A DNA stretch of 64,000 nucleotides from Flagellimonas_A sp039592695 (lineage in GTDB: Bacteria > Bacteroidota > Bacteroidia > Flavobacteriales > Flavobacteriaceae). Under the pieces are notes generated by a model. The model was not told the DNA's origin and did no database searches. It saw nothing but the letters and a program-made list of their open reading frames with translations. How positions within the stretch are numbered: the stretch's first letter is position 1; each line of letters opens with the position of its first letter. The position numbers and the translations under genes are program-made. The stretch is taken from NCBI RefSeq assembly GCF_039592695.1, contig NZ_JBBUTK010000003.1, positions 186,001 to 250,000 of the forward strand. Direction: 5' to 3'. Positions 36,201 through 44,883 of this stretch are shown piece by piece.

Positions 36201-36330
36201 TGGTCCCGATCCTGAAGTAAGTACCTCTGATATTCCTGGGTCCACAGGGGGAATTCCTTCAGCCTCCATAGATTATTTGGCTTATCCTAGACCCCGAACT
36301 TTTAGCTTAGGCGTAAATGTTACATTTTAA
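33244..36330 (+). CDS. SusC-like TonB-dependent outer-membrane transporter
   Basis: A 1028-residue receptor. A signal peptide ends at VKAQ. A carboxypeptidase-like regulatory domain (TVSGTVSDANGPLPGASVLVKGT, residues about 25-95) precedes the TonB-box region DEVVIIGYG. The plug (residues about 115-225) includes LRIRGTGSVRANNSPLFVIDGVP and IESMSILKDASATAIYGSRGANGVV. The rest is a 22-strand barrel ending in SLGVNVTF. It imports glycans bound by the adjacent SusD-like lipoprotein. Given the divergent LacI, GH65 and GH13 genes, the cargo is probably an alpha-glucan or maltodextrin (inference). Confidence 0.96.
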   Translation: MKITLLKGFLLAGAIFCFGLVKAQTVSGTVSDANGPLPGASVLVKGTTNGTQTDFDGNYTLNDVGADATLVFSYIGFASQEIAVNGQSTINVTLQEDAQALDEVVIIGYGQTTVDDATGAVASVTSEDFNGGVISSPEQLIQGKTAGVQITQNSGEPGAGIALRIRGTGSVRANNSPLFVIDGVPVTNEEVSASGSDVGAGGSGSRNPLNFLNPNDIESMSILKDASATAIYGSRGANGVVIITTKSGKGAGAQGQWSFNTALNISEVRETYDLLNTEEFIEAGGANLGGATDWQDFIFRTTASTDNNLAYAMNYGKGNVRATFGYAKQFGIIEDTDLERITGRLNVNHRFFDDKLKVGLQATISRINDQAPFISRTSGSTGDLLAAAYYSNPTLAANPDLTAAPDRNPANLLAYYSDLTNTNRFLGNLSLEYDFTDELSAKLNLGYDTSDSSRGQVVGPQILALNNGSENNGRAAINDLDTENRLVELTLNYKKEFENSNLDALIGYSFQDFNRSGQNILGQGFGSSDLREIARIARGAFDATQNLASGYQAYGIGTFEDQPDAGDQFRILNLFPAPNITTAALPGIPVDAFTVDTFDNTDELQSFFGRVNYTLMDKYLFTATIRADGSSRFGGNNQYGYFPSAAFAWKLNQEDFINEDTFSTLKLRLSWGITGNQDGIGYGNFVNRTRWGRLNAPTLNISANSQITAPATLEVAFANPDLKWEETAQYAVGLDFGFMNNRLTGNIDFYRKETSDILLNLPAVQPATAPFAFQNVDGVIVNQGVEFGLDYDIASSEDFFWNANFNIAYNDNELTDYEGPDLQAGQVYGQGLSNAFVQILTNGRSLFTYNLRNVDENLNVDTDPSIQDENGLPTVTAGFSTSVTYKNWDASMFFSGQFGFHVYNNTANALFALPQVGSRNNLQSVIASGVGPSSQNPSTFFLEKGDFVRLQTASIGYNVPLSGEGALQSMRLSLTGQNLFLITDYSGPDPEVSTSDIPGSTGGIPSASIDYLAYPRPRTFSLGVNVTF

Positions 36331-36340
36331 AAAAAAAATT

Positions 36341-37939
36341 ATGAAAAAAAGAATCACAAATTATTTTAGTTTAGCGCTCCTTATCCCATTGGCATTCTCC
36401 TGTACGGATTTGGAGATTGAACCTACTGACTCGTTAATTACCGATGGATTTGCAGGAGTCGCTGATGTAGAAAGTGAGGTTGTAAACCTTAGAAACATAA
36501 TTTCTGGTGGGGCACTCGCCAATCAAGAGAGTTTGTTTGCATTGAACGAGGTGACCACTGATGAATACGTGGTGCCTACGAGAGGTAGTGACTGGGGCGA
36601 TAATGGTCGCTGGTTATCCATTCATAGACACACATGGAATGCTGAACTTTTCGATGTCATACAGCCTTGGCAACAACTAAATAGTGTCACTATCAATGCT
36701 ACCAGGGTGATTAGTCCTAAAAGTGTCAGTACCGCAAGTGGTGATATCAATGCACAAAAAGCGCAAGCACGTTTTTATAGGGCATGGGCCATGCAGTGGA
36801 TATTGGATATGTGGCGACAAGTCCCTTATAGAGACGTTGACCTTCCCAACAGTGCAATACCCGAAGTGTTGACGGGTCAAGTGGCCATTGACAGTATCGT
36901 TGCCGATTTAAATGTTGCTATTGCCAATCTACCTGAAGTTACAGCTGGCGATGCCATCAATCAAAAGAACGTACCTACAAAGGCAGCGGCCCATCTTTTG
37001 ATGGCACGATTGCACCTTAACAAACATGTTTATCTTGGAACATCTCCCGATCCAGCCGATATGCAGGTTGTGATTAATTCTGTTGATGAGATAGCAGCCG
37101 ATGGATATCAGTTAGCGGCCTCTGGTGATTTCTTTGACATATTCAGGCCCAGTAACGATGTGGAAACCATTTGGTGGACACCCTCCGACACAGGGCCAAG
37201 AACATGGCATACACTGCATTACAACCAAAACTTCCCTGGTTTCAATGATGGCGGTGGCTGGAATGGCTTTACGACACTTGCAGAATTTTACGATTTGTTC
37301 GAAGGGCCAGCTGACACAAACTATCCTGGTGATGGGCAAGAAGAGCGCAGAGGCGTAGTACATGATCCAAGTACTGCAGATGAAGATAATCTGGGCATCG
37401 GTCTGGGCTTCTTGATCAACCAGCAATATGAGCAAGATGGTACCCCATTGGATGCAAGAGAGAATGTTGGCGGAGTTCCACTAGTATTCACTAGAGAAAC
37501 AGAACAAGCGGAATATACCGCGCCTGCCGACAATGCCGTTTTGGAAACCTCAGGTATTAGAATGTTCAAATATCATCCCAATGAAGAAGGCGGAGATCGC
37601 AGAAGGCACATTGTGAGATACCGATATGCTGATGCCTTTTTGATGAAGGCTGAAGCTATGTTCAGAATGGGCATGGACCCTACAGCTATGATCAATGAGC
37701 TAAGAACTACCAGAGGCGCTACAGCCTTAGGAACAGTCACCGAAGCTGATTTATTGGCAGAAAGAGGTAGAGAATTGTATCAAGAACAAGTAAGAAGACA
37801 AGATTTGATACGGTTTGGGCAATACTTGAGAGCGTGGAACCTTAAAGAGGCTGGTGATGAAACTAGGTTGATATTCCCAATACCTATAGCGGATGTTCTT
37901 GCAAATCCGAACTTGCAGCAAAATCCTGGTTACAACTAG
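36341..37939 (+). CDS. SusD/RagB-like glycan-binding lipoprotein
   Basis: A 532-residue surface lipoprotein, lipobox AFSC, that forms the lid on SusC. The N-terminal part (TDSLITDGFAG, VESEVVNLRNIISG) and the TPR-like ARFYRAWAMQWILDMW are family features. The C-terminal ending RQDLIRFGQYLRAWN, IPIADVLANPNLQQNPGYN is typical (given as two short pieces). The ATG at 36341 gives the normal MKKRITN signal, and an in-frame upstream start inside susC is rejected. It is 10 bp after susC and followed by a terminator. No SusE or SusF-type gene follows. Confidence 0.96.
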   Translation: MKKRITNYFSLALLIPLAFSCTDLEIEPTDSLITDGFAGVADVESEVVNLRNIISGGALANQESLFALNEVTTDEYVVPTRGSDWGDNGRWLSIHRHTWNAELFDVIQPWQQLNSVTINATRVISPKSVSTASGDINAQKAQARFYRAWAMQWILDMWRQVPYRDVDLPNSAIPEVLTGQVAIDSIVADLNVAIANLPEVTAGDAINQKNVPTKAAAHLLMARLHLNKHVYLGTSPDPADMQVVINSVDEIAADGYQLAASGDFFDIFRPSNDVETIWWTPSDTGPRTWHTLHYNQNFPGFNDGGGWNGFTTLAEFYDLFEGPADTNYPGDGQEERRGVVHDPSTADEDNLGIGLGFLINQQYEQDGTPLDARENVGGVPLVFTRETEQAEYTAPADNAVLETSGIRMFKYHPNEEGGDRRRHIVRYRYADAFLMKAEAMFRMGMDPTAMINELRTTRGATALGTVTEADLLAERGRELYQEQVRRQDLIRFGQYLRAWNLKEAGDETRLIFPIPIADVLANPNLQQNPGYN

Positions 37940-37959
37940 AATTTAAATTCAAATACATA

Positions 37960-37987
37960 AAAAAGGCTGCCGAATGGCAGCCTTTTT
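37960..37987 (+). terminator. Intrinsic terminator after susD
   Basis: GGCTGCC (37965-37971) pairs with GGCAGCC (37976-37982) across GAAT, the stem being extended by AAAAA and TTTTT. It lies 20 bp after the susD stop and separates the SusC/D transcript from the next operon. Confidence 0.92.
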
Positions 37988-37990
37988 GTT

Positions 37991-38297
37991 TTATACCTTT
38001 TTTCTAAAAGAATCACTCGCAGACACTCAAAACCATAGAAAATCTAGTCTAACATTTTGCTTATGTTAATTAGTATACATAAGTGTTGAAATTGGTAAGT
38101 GTTTAATATTATGAAACATTTTTAGGTAGTATCTTTACAAATTGACAATATGCAATGTAGTCTTAGAAATATAGATTACAGCCGATGTACATTATAAACA
38201 CTGAAAGGGCACAATCACATAAAACAGAAAAGCTGTCAGGCTAGTCTTCAAATGCTTAATTAATATAATCATTTGTTCTTTGGAATAAATATTACTC
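37991..38297. promoter_or_regulatory. Gene-free upstream region of the FG-GAP/haloperoxidase operon
   Basis: This AT-rich 307-bp stretch has no convincing reading frame. It contains an inverted repeat of CTTATGT (38060-38066) and ACATAAG (38077-38083) with a 10-bp spacer, and a TATCTTTA (38130-38137) that resembles a minus-7 element. It should hold the promoter of the operon starting at 38298. No LacI-type palindrome like that upstream of susC was seen. Confidence 0.4.
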
Positions 38298-41200
38298 ATG
38301 AAAGGGATAACATACTATTTTTTGATACTATCAATACTTTTTACTTCGTGTTCAGATAAGAAAAGAGATTTACCAAAAAGTGCTTCAAAAGAAACTCTAT
38401 TTTCATTACTCTCGTCGAACAAGACAGGAATAGGTTTTGTCAATAAAGTCGAAAACCAAAAAGACTTCAATATTTTTAAATACCGTAATTTTTATAATGG
38501 CGGTGGTGTTGCCATTGGTGATATCAACAATGATGGACTACCAGATATATACCTTACTGGTAATATGGTAACCAATAAACTTTACCTCAATAAGGGTAAT
38601 CTACAATTTGAAGACATTACCAAAAAAGCGAATGTAGCCGGCAATAAGCCATGGTCTACTGGCGTGACCATGATTGATATTAATGCCGATGGATTATTGG
38701 ATATTTACGTAAGCAATGCCGGAAATCTTGAAGGAAACAATCACGACAATGACCTATATATCAACAATGGCGATTTAACATTTACCGAAAGGGCACAAGA
38801 ATATAACCTCGCCAAAACAGGTTTTTCAACCCATGCCTCATTTTTTGATTATGACAAAGATGGTGATCTCGATGCCTATATACTGAACAACAGTAACATA
38901 CCTGTAAGCAGTTTGGGCTATGCAGAACAGCGTGAGGTGCGTGCGCAGGATTGGGAAGGTGTGCCACACATTTTCCGAGGGGTTGGTGACATGCTTTTGC
39001 GCAATGACAACGGAAAATTTGTCGATGTCAGTGAAAAAGCTGGCATCTATGGAAGCCTTATTGGCTTTGGCCTTGGAGTTCTGGTCACCGATATGAACAA
39101 TGATCTATGGCCCGATATCTACGTCTCCAATGACTTTTATGAGCGCGACTATCTCTACATCAATCAAAAGGATGGCACCTTTACTGAAGAAATCAAAGAC
39201 TGGACCTCGCATTTAAGCCTATCTGCCATGGGCATTGATATTGCCGATATCAACAATGATGGCCACAACGATATTTTTATCACCGACATGCTGCCAGAGC
39301 CAGAAGAGCGGGTAAAATCCGTTATGGAGTTTGAAGGCTATAATGTTTTTGACCTAAAACGCAGCAAAGATTTTTACCAGCAGTATATACAGAATACCCT
39401 ACAGTTAAACAATGGCAATGGTTCGTTTTCAGAGGTTGCATATTACAGCGGCATTGATGCCACTGATTGGAGCTGGGCTGGACTCATGTTTGATATGGAC
39501 AATGACGGCCTAAAGGATATTTTCGTCACCAACGGCATCAACCACGATTTGACCGATTTGGATTTTGTGGATTTTTTCGCCAACGAAATCATTCAAAAAA
39601 TGGCATTAACGGGTAGAAAAGAGTCCATTGATTCCATAATTCAAAAAATGCCCATCAAACCACAGCCCAACTACGCCTATAAAAACAACGGTGATATCAC
39701 TTTCAAAAATGCCAACAAAGAGTGGGGGTTTGACCTGCCCACACGTTCAAACGGTGCCGCCTACGGCGATTTGGACAATGATGGCGATTTAGACTTGGTC
39801 ATCAACAATGTCAATACCGAAACCTTTGTCTATGAAAATCGGACCAACGAAGAAAAAGACCACAATTATATCAAATTAAAGTTCATAGGCGAGGGTAAAA
39901 ATCCGTTTGCTGTGGGCACTTTGACCAAATTTTACTTTGATGGCAATATTGTGAACCAAGAACTCATTCCATCACGCGGATTTCAATCTTCAATGGACTA
40001 TGAAATGCACTTGGGTCTTGGTAAAGCCAAAAAATTGGATTCCATTCGTATCGTCTGGCCCAATGACAAAACAAATTTATTGACCGATGTAGAAGCAAAC
40101 CAAACCCTTGTTCTAAAGCAAGTGGATGCCAGCAAAACCTATATCCCTCCAAAACAAACATCCAAAAAAACCTATCTAAAAGAATTGAAGAATGACTTCT
40201 TCAATGCCCATCAAGAAAATAATTATAATGATTTTGATTACGAGGGATTGATTTATAAAAAAGTTTCCCAAGAAGGTCCGGCCTTGGCTGTGGGTGACAT
40301 CAATGGTGACGGCAACGAAGATGTATACGTAGGTGGCGCTAAGGGGGATTCTGGTTTTCTATACCTTCACAACGGCAATGGCTCTTTTTCAACCAAAAGA
40401 CAGCAAACTTTTGAGTTGGACAGTGGCTTTGAAGATACCGCAGCTGTTTTTTTTGATGCTGATGGCGATGGTGATTTAGATATCATGGTTGCAAGCGGGG
40501 GCAACGAGGTTGGCAAACAGAATGCATACCGCCCAAGGCTGTATTTGAACGATGGCAAAGGAAGTTTCTCAAAATCTGGGCAAAACCTTCCGTCAAACTT
40601 CAAGAACATGTCTGTGATTGCCCCAGAGGATTTCGATGGTGATGGGGATATTGATGTTTTCATCGGCTCACGAAGCGTTGTTGGGGTGTATGGCCTAGAT
40701 CCCGACCATCTGTTGCTTGAAAACCGAGACGGTGAATTTGTCGATGTCACTGAACGCAGTGGTTATGACCTTAAAGATACCGGTATGGTGACCGATGCCA
40801 TTTGGGCCGATATTGATGGGGATACTAAAAAAGACCTCATCACAGTATCAGAATGGGGCGTCCCCATCATCTACAAAAACTCTGGCCGACGGGTCTCAAA
40901 AATAGAGACCTCCCTAGATAGCCTTTCAGGATGGTGGAACACCGTGGAAGCTGCAGATTTGGATAATGATGGTGACCTTGACCTTATTTTGGGAAATCAA
41001 GGTGAAAACCTTCACTACAAGCCTAAAAAAGGTCATCCAATGAAACTGTGGATCAATGATTTTGACAATAATGGCACCATCGAACAAATCGTGACCACAA
41101 ATTATGATGGTGGCGATTATCCAATTCATCAAAAAAAGGAACTTACCGAACAATTGGTTTCACTCAAAAAGCAAAATTTAAAGGCTTCTGATTATGCAAA

Positions 41201-41639
41201 GCGCACCATCAATGAGCTTTTTTCTAAAGAGGTACTTGGTAATTCCATCGTAAAAGAAAGTGAGTATTCAGAATCGATTGTTGCGATGAATGAAGGCAAT
41301 GGCCAATTTACCATCAAAAAACTGCCCGCACGCGCCCAATTCTCATGCATCTGTGACATTGCCTGTGAAGACGTAAACAATGATGGGCACCTTGACCTCA
41401 TCATGGCGGGCAACAATTTTGAATTCAAACCCCAGTTTTCGAGATTAGATGCCAACTATGGTAACGTATTGCTAGGTGATGGCATGGGTGCTTTTGACTG
41501 GAAAAACTATGATGAAAGTGGGTTCTTTATTCGCGGCGAGGTCAAACACTTAAAAAAGCTCAAGAGTAGCAATGGCAAATTATACCTCATTGCGGCCATC
41601 AACGACGAAAAACCAAAGATTTTTGCGATTAATGAATAA
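38298..41639 (+). CDS. Giant FG-GAP/VCBS and UnbV-domain lipoprotein (CRTAC1-like), first copy
   Basis: A 1113-residue exported protein with a lipobox SILFTSC. Repeats of the form GDINNDGLPDIYL, DINADGLLDIYV and DYDKDGDLDAYIL (calcium-binding Asp-rich FG-GAP loops) fill residues about 60-500, forming a beta-propeller. An ASPIC/UnbV-type domain follows at about 520-610 (SRGFQSS, EMHLGLGKAKKLDSIRIVWP). A second propeller with GDINGDGNEDVYVGG-type loops fills about 660-1113. Such proteins bind ligands or calcium at the surface, and the role is unknown. It shares 8 bp with its paralogue and begins a five-gene operon. Confidence 0.9.
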   Translation: MKGITYYFLILSILFTSCSDKKRDLPKSASKETLFSLLSSNKTGIGFVNKVENQKDFNIFKYRNFYNGGGVAIGDINNDGLPDIYLTGNMVTNKLYLNKGNLQFEDITKKANVAGNKPWSTGVTMIDINADGLLDIYVSNAGNLEGNNHDNDLYINNGDLTFTERAQEYNLAKTGFSTHASFFDYDKDGDLDAYILNNSNIPVSSLGYAEQREVRAQDWEGVPHIFRGVGDMLLRNDNGKFVDVSEKAGIYGSLIGFGLGVLVTDMNNDLWPDIYVSNDFYERDYLYINQKDGTFTEEIKDWTSHLSLSAMGIDIADINNDGHNDIFITDMLPEPEERVKSVMEFEGYNVFDLKRSKDFYQQYIQNTLQLNNGNGSFSEVAYYSGIDATDWSWAGLMFDMDNDGLKDIFVTNGINHDLTDLDFVDFFANEIIQKMALTGRKESIDSIIQKMPIKPQPNYAYKNNGDITFKNANKEWGFDLPTRSNGAAYGDLDNDGDLDLVINNVNTETFVYENRTNEEKDHNYIKLKFIGEGKNPFAVGTLTKFYFDGNIVNQELIPSRGFQSSMDYEMHLGLGKAKKLDSIRIVWPNDKTNLLTDVEANQTLVLKQVDASKTYIPPKQTSKKTYLKELKNDFFNAHQENNYNDFDYEGLIYKKVSQEGPALAVGDINGDGNEDVYVGGAKGDSGFLYLHNGNGSFSTKRQQTFELDSGFEDTAAVFFDADGDGDLDIMVASGGNEVGKQNAYRPRLYLNDGKGSFSKSGQNLPSNFKNMSVIAPEDFDGDGDIDVFIGSRSVVGVYGLDPDHLLLENRDGEFVDVTERSGYDLKDTGMVTDAIWADIDGDTKKDLITVSEWGVPIIYKNSGRRVSKIETSLDSLSGWWNTVEAADLDNDGDLDLILGNQGENLHYKPKKGHPMKLWINDFDNNGTIEQIVTTNYDGGDYPIHQKKELTEQLVSLKKQNLKASDYAKRTINELFSKEVLGNSIVKESEYSESIVAMNEGNGQFTIKKLPARAQFSCICDIACEDVNNDGHLDLIMAGNNFEFKPQFSRLDANYGNVLLGDGMGAFDWKNYDESGFFIRGEVKHLKKLKSSNGKLYLIAAINDEKPKIFAINE

Positions 41640-44600
41640 GGCTGTCATTACTTGTCTTGGTATCTTATTTCTTTTGGGGTGTAAAAAGGGGGGTGACCTT
41701 TTTGAAAATCCGCCTTCAAAAAGAACGGGCATCACATTTTCAAATACAATCTCAGAAACCGATGAACTGAACATACTCGACTATCTGTACTTCTACAACG
41801 GCGGTGGGGTTGCTGTAGGCGACATCAACAATGACAGTTTGGTTGATGTCTTCTTTTCTGGCAACCAAGTAAAAAATAAGCTCTATCTCAACAAGGGGGG
41901 GCTCAAGTTTGAAGATATTAGCCAATATGCAGGTATCGAAGGCAAAAGTTCGTGGAACACGGGTGTCTCGATGGCCGATATCAATGGTGATGGCTTGTTG
42001 GACATTTATGTCTGCGCCGTGGTCGGTATCAATGGGTTCAATGGCCATAACGAGCTTTTTATCAACCAAGGAGATAATACCTTTAAAGAAGAGTCCGCTA
42101 AATATGGTCTTGATTTTGACTCCTATAGCTCATCGGCCACTTTTTTCGATTATGATTTAGACGGTGATCTTGACTGCTACTTGCTAAACCATGCTGTGCA
42201 TACTTCAGAATCGTACGGGCCAGTAGATTTGAGACGTCAGCGCAACTATGAAACCGGTGACAAATTGTTGAGAAACGATGACGGTAAATTTGTTGATGTA
42301 AGCAAAGAAGCAGGTATTTATGGGGGCATCAATGGGTATGGCCTGGGCATTGCCGTATCTGATTTCAATATGGATGGATATCCTGACATCTATGTAGGTA
42401 ACGACTTTCATGAAGACGATTATTATTATCTGAACAATGCCGATGGCACCTTCACAGAGAGCCTGAAAGAATATTTTGGGCATACCAGTCGATTTTCAAT
42501 GGGCAATGATGTTGCCGATATTAACCATGATGGTTTGCCCGATTTGATTTCTTTGGATATGCTTCCAGATAAAGAGGTTCCGCTAAAATCTTCTGAGGGT
42601 GATGATAATGTTGAAATACAACGTCTTCGTGTTGAAAGGTTTGGCTACCATTATCAATTTACTAGAAATATGATGTACGTCAACCAACCTGATGGAAATT
42701 TTATGGAGACAGCTTTGATGAGTGGTATAGCAGCGACAGATTGGAGCTGGAGTACGATTTTTGGTGATTATAATCATGACGGATATCAAGATCTTTTTGT
42801 GGCTAACGGTATCCCCCGAAGGCCTAATGATCTAGATTTTATAAAGTTTGTCTCCAGTGATCAAATTGCCAATAAAATAAACAACACCAAATTAGTTGAT
42901 AAACAAGCATTGGATATGATGCCATCGGGCAATGTGCACAATTATGTGTTTAAAGGGCAAGAAGAATTACAGTTTGAAGACATGTCTGGCAAATGGATTT
43001 CAAATGATACTGTGATGTCAGGTGCTATGGCTTACGGAGATTTTGATAACGATGGCGATTTAGACATTGTGACCAACAACCTGAACCAAGAAGCCACGCT
43101 TTATATCAATAAAATCAACAGCAGGGCAAACCACATTAAGCTAAAATTCAATTACAAGAACAGAAACAAGTTTGGCACCGGCACAAAAGTGTTTGCTTTT
43201 TCAAAAGGCAAACAGCAGTTCAAAGAACTCTTTCCGAGCAGAGGGTTTCAAGCTTCATCTGAACCTATTGCTCATTTTGGGCTAGGAGAAATCTCTACCA
43301 TAGATTCTTTGAAAATTATTTGGCCCGACAAAACTTATCAGGTCATAAAGCATGTTGAAACGAATCAAACATTGACAATTTCGCCCAAAAACAATAAACC
43401 CTATAATTATTCAAAGGATGGAAAAACTATAACCCCTTTATTTAAAAAACTGAAAGACAATTTGGGTATTGATTTTGTTCACCATGAGGATAATTATGTG
43501 GACTTCAATCGAGAGAAGTTGATACCATACAAGGTTTCGGATCGGGGGCCGGCATTGGCAATAGGTGATTTGAACAGTGATGGCAACGATGATATCTTCT
43601 TCGGTGGTTCAAAGTATTTTCCATCAAAAACATTTCTCTTTCAAGACTCGCTATTTGTGCCGCAAACGATTCAAAATGTAAAAAATGATTCCATCAAAGA
43701 AGATGTTGCAGCTGTTTTGGCTGATTTTGATGGTGATGAAAGAGATGATTTACTTGTTGGTTCTGCAGGTGGAGATTTCTTTGGAAAGTCTGAGCAGTTG
43801 ATGGATAGCTATTTTATTCAGAAAGATACGGCCTATGTAAAACATCCGCTGCCCAATTCATTTGAAAATGCCTCAGTACTTTCGCCGAATGATTTTGATC
43901 AAGACGGCGACCTAGATGTATTTGTGGGAAACCATACCATTACAGGTAAATTTGGGCAGCCTGCTCAATCTTTCCTTCTTGAAAATGTGAATGGCTATTT
44001 TGAAATCGTTAAAGGGTTCAATCGAGATTTGGGCATGGTGACCGATGCCGTTTGGAGTGATTTCAACGGTGATGGCGCCGATGATCTGATTGTCGTTGGC
44101 GAATGGATGGCCCCAAAATTCCTCAAAAACGAAAGGGGTCGGTTTATAGAAACCAACATCCAAAATAGTACAGGTTTGTGGCAAAGCATCCATCCTTTTG
44201 ATATTGATGCAGATGGCGATACCGATTATCTCTTGGGCAATTGGGGCTTGAATTCCAAATTCAAGGCATCTGAAGCGCATCCGTTGAAACTCTATTTCAA
44301 TGACTTTGATGGCAATGGGCAAACCGAGACCGTTATTGCAATTTTCAAAGAGGACAACTATTATCCGCTTGAAACTTTGGATGGATTATCATCTCAAATG
44401 GTTTCACTGCGCAAAAAGTTCACCACATACAAATCATTCGCTGGAAAAACCATTGAGGATATCTTTGACAAAGAAATCTTAAACACCTCCAAAATTTTGG
44501 AAGTCAATACTTTGGAGTCAGGTTATCTAAAAAACAATAAGGGTGCTTTCGAATTCGTTGCCTTCAAACCCGTGCTTCAAGTATCGCCCTTAATGGATTT

Positions 44601-44883
44601 TGCCACCTATGATTTTGATGGTGATAAAAAGTCTGAGGTTCTGGCTGGGGGCAATTATTTTGGGGTCAAACCCTATCACGGGCGCTTTGACTCTTTTTCT
44701 GGAGCCTTGATAAATAATGAAAATGATATAATTTTGGGTGGTCATCTTGGGCTGGATTTCACCCAAAAATCAATTCGCCATCTAGAAATACTGACTGTTG
44801 ACGAAACACCTTATCTTATGGTGGTGAACAACAATGACCAAGTAGATATATATACGATTAATAAAAGTAAAGACAGAAAATGA
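41632..44883 (+). CDS. Giant FG-GAP/VCBS and UnbV-domain lipoprotein (CRTAC1-like), second copy
   Basis: A 1083-residue paralogue of the gene before it, with the same order of parts: lipobox (LFLLGC), a first set of Asp-rich FG-GAP loops (GDINNDSLVDVFFSGN, DINGDGLLDIYV, DYDLDGDLDCYLL), a UnbV-type domain at about 500-585 (SRGFQASSEPIAHFGLGE, SLKIIWPD) and a second propeller (GDLNSDGNDDIFFGG). The ATG at 41632 overlaps the previous stop by 8 bp and the end overlaps the next gene by 4 bp, so translation is coupled throughout. Divergence between the copies suggests an old duplication with separate ligands (inference). Confidence 0.9.
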   Translation: MNKAVITCLGILFLLGCKKGGDLFENPPSKRTGITFSNTISETDELNILDYLYFYNGGGVAVGDINNDSLVDVFFSGNQVKNKLYLNKGGLKFEDISQYAGIEGKSSWNTGVSMADINGDGLLDIYVCAVVGINGFNGHNELFINQGDNTFKEESAKYGLDFDSYSSSATFFDYDLDGDLDCYLLNHAVHTSESYGPVDLRRQRNYETGDKLLRNDDGKFVDVSKEAGIYGGINGYGLGIAVSDFNMDGYPDIYVGNDFHEDDYYYLNNADGTFTESLKEYFGHTSRFSMGNDVADINHDGLPDLISLDMLPDKEVPLKSSEGDDNVEIQRLRVERFGYHYQFTRNMMYVNQPDGNFMETALMSGIAATDWSWSTIFGDYNHDGYQDLFVANGIPRRPNDLDFIKFVSSDQIANKINNTKLVDKQALDMMPSGNVHNYVFKGQEELQFEDMSGKWISNDTVMSGAMAYGDFDNDGDLDIVTNNLNQEATLYINKINSRANHIKLKFNYKNRNKFGTGTKVFAFSKGKQQFKELFPSRGFQASSEPIAHFGLGEISTIDSLKIIWPDKTYQVIKHVETNQTLTISPKNNKPYNYSKDGKTITPLFKKLKDNLGIDFVHHEDNYVDFNREKLIPYKVSDRGPALAIGDLNSDGNDDIFFGGSKYFPSKTFLFQDSLFVPQTIQNVKNDSIKEDVAAVLADFDGDERDDLLVGSAGGDFFGKSEQLMDSYFIQKDTAYVKHPLPNSFENASVLSPNDFDQDGDLDVFVGNHTITGKFGQPAQSFLLENVNGYFEIVKGFNRDLGMVTDAVWSDFNGDGADDLIVVGEWMAPKFLKNERGRFIETNIQNSTGLWQSIHPFDIDADGDTDYLLGNWGLNSKFKASEAHPLKLYFNDFDGNGQTETVIAIFKEDNYYPLETLDGLSSQMVSLRKKFTTYKSFAGKTIEDIFDKEILNTSKILEVNTLESGYLKNNKGAFEFVAFKPVLQVSPLMDFATYDFDGDKKSEVLAGGNYFGVKPYHGRFDSFSGALINNENDIILGGHLGLDFTQKSIRHLEILTVDETPYLMVVNNNDQVDIYTINKSKDRK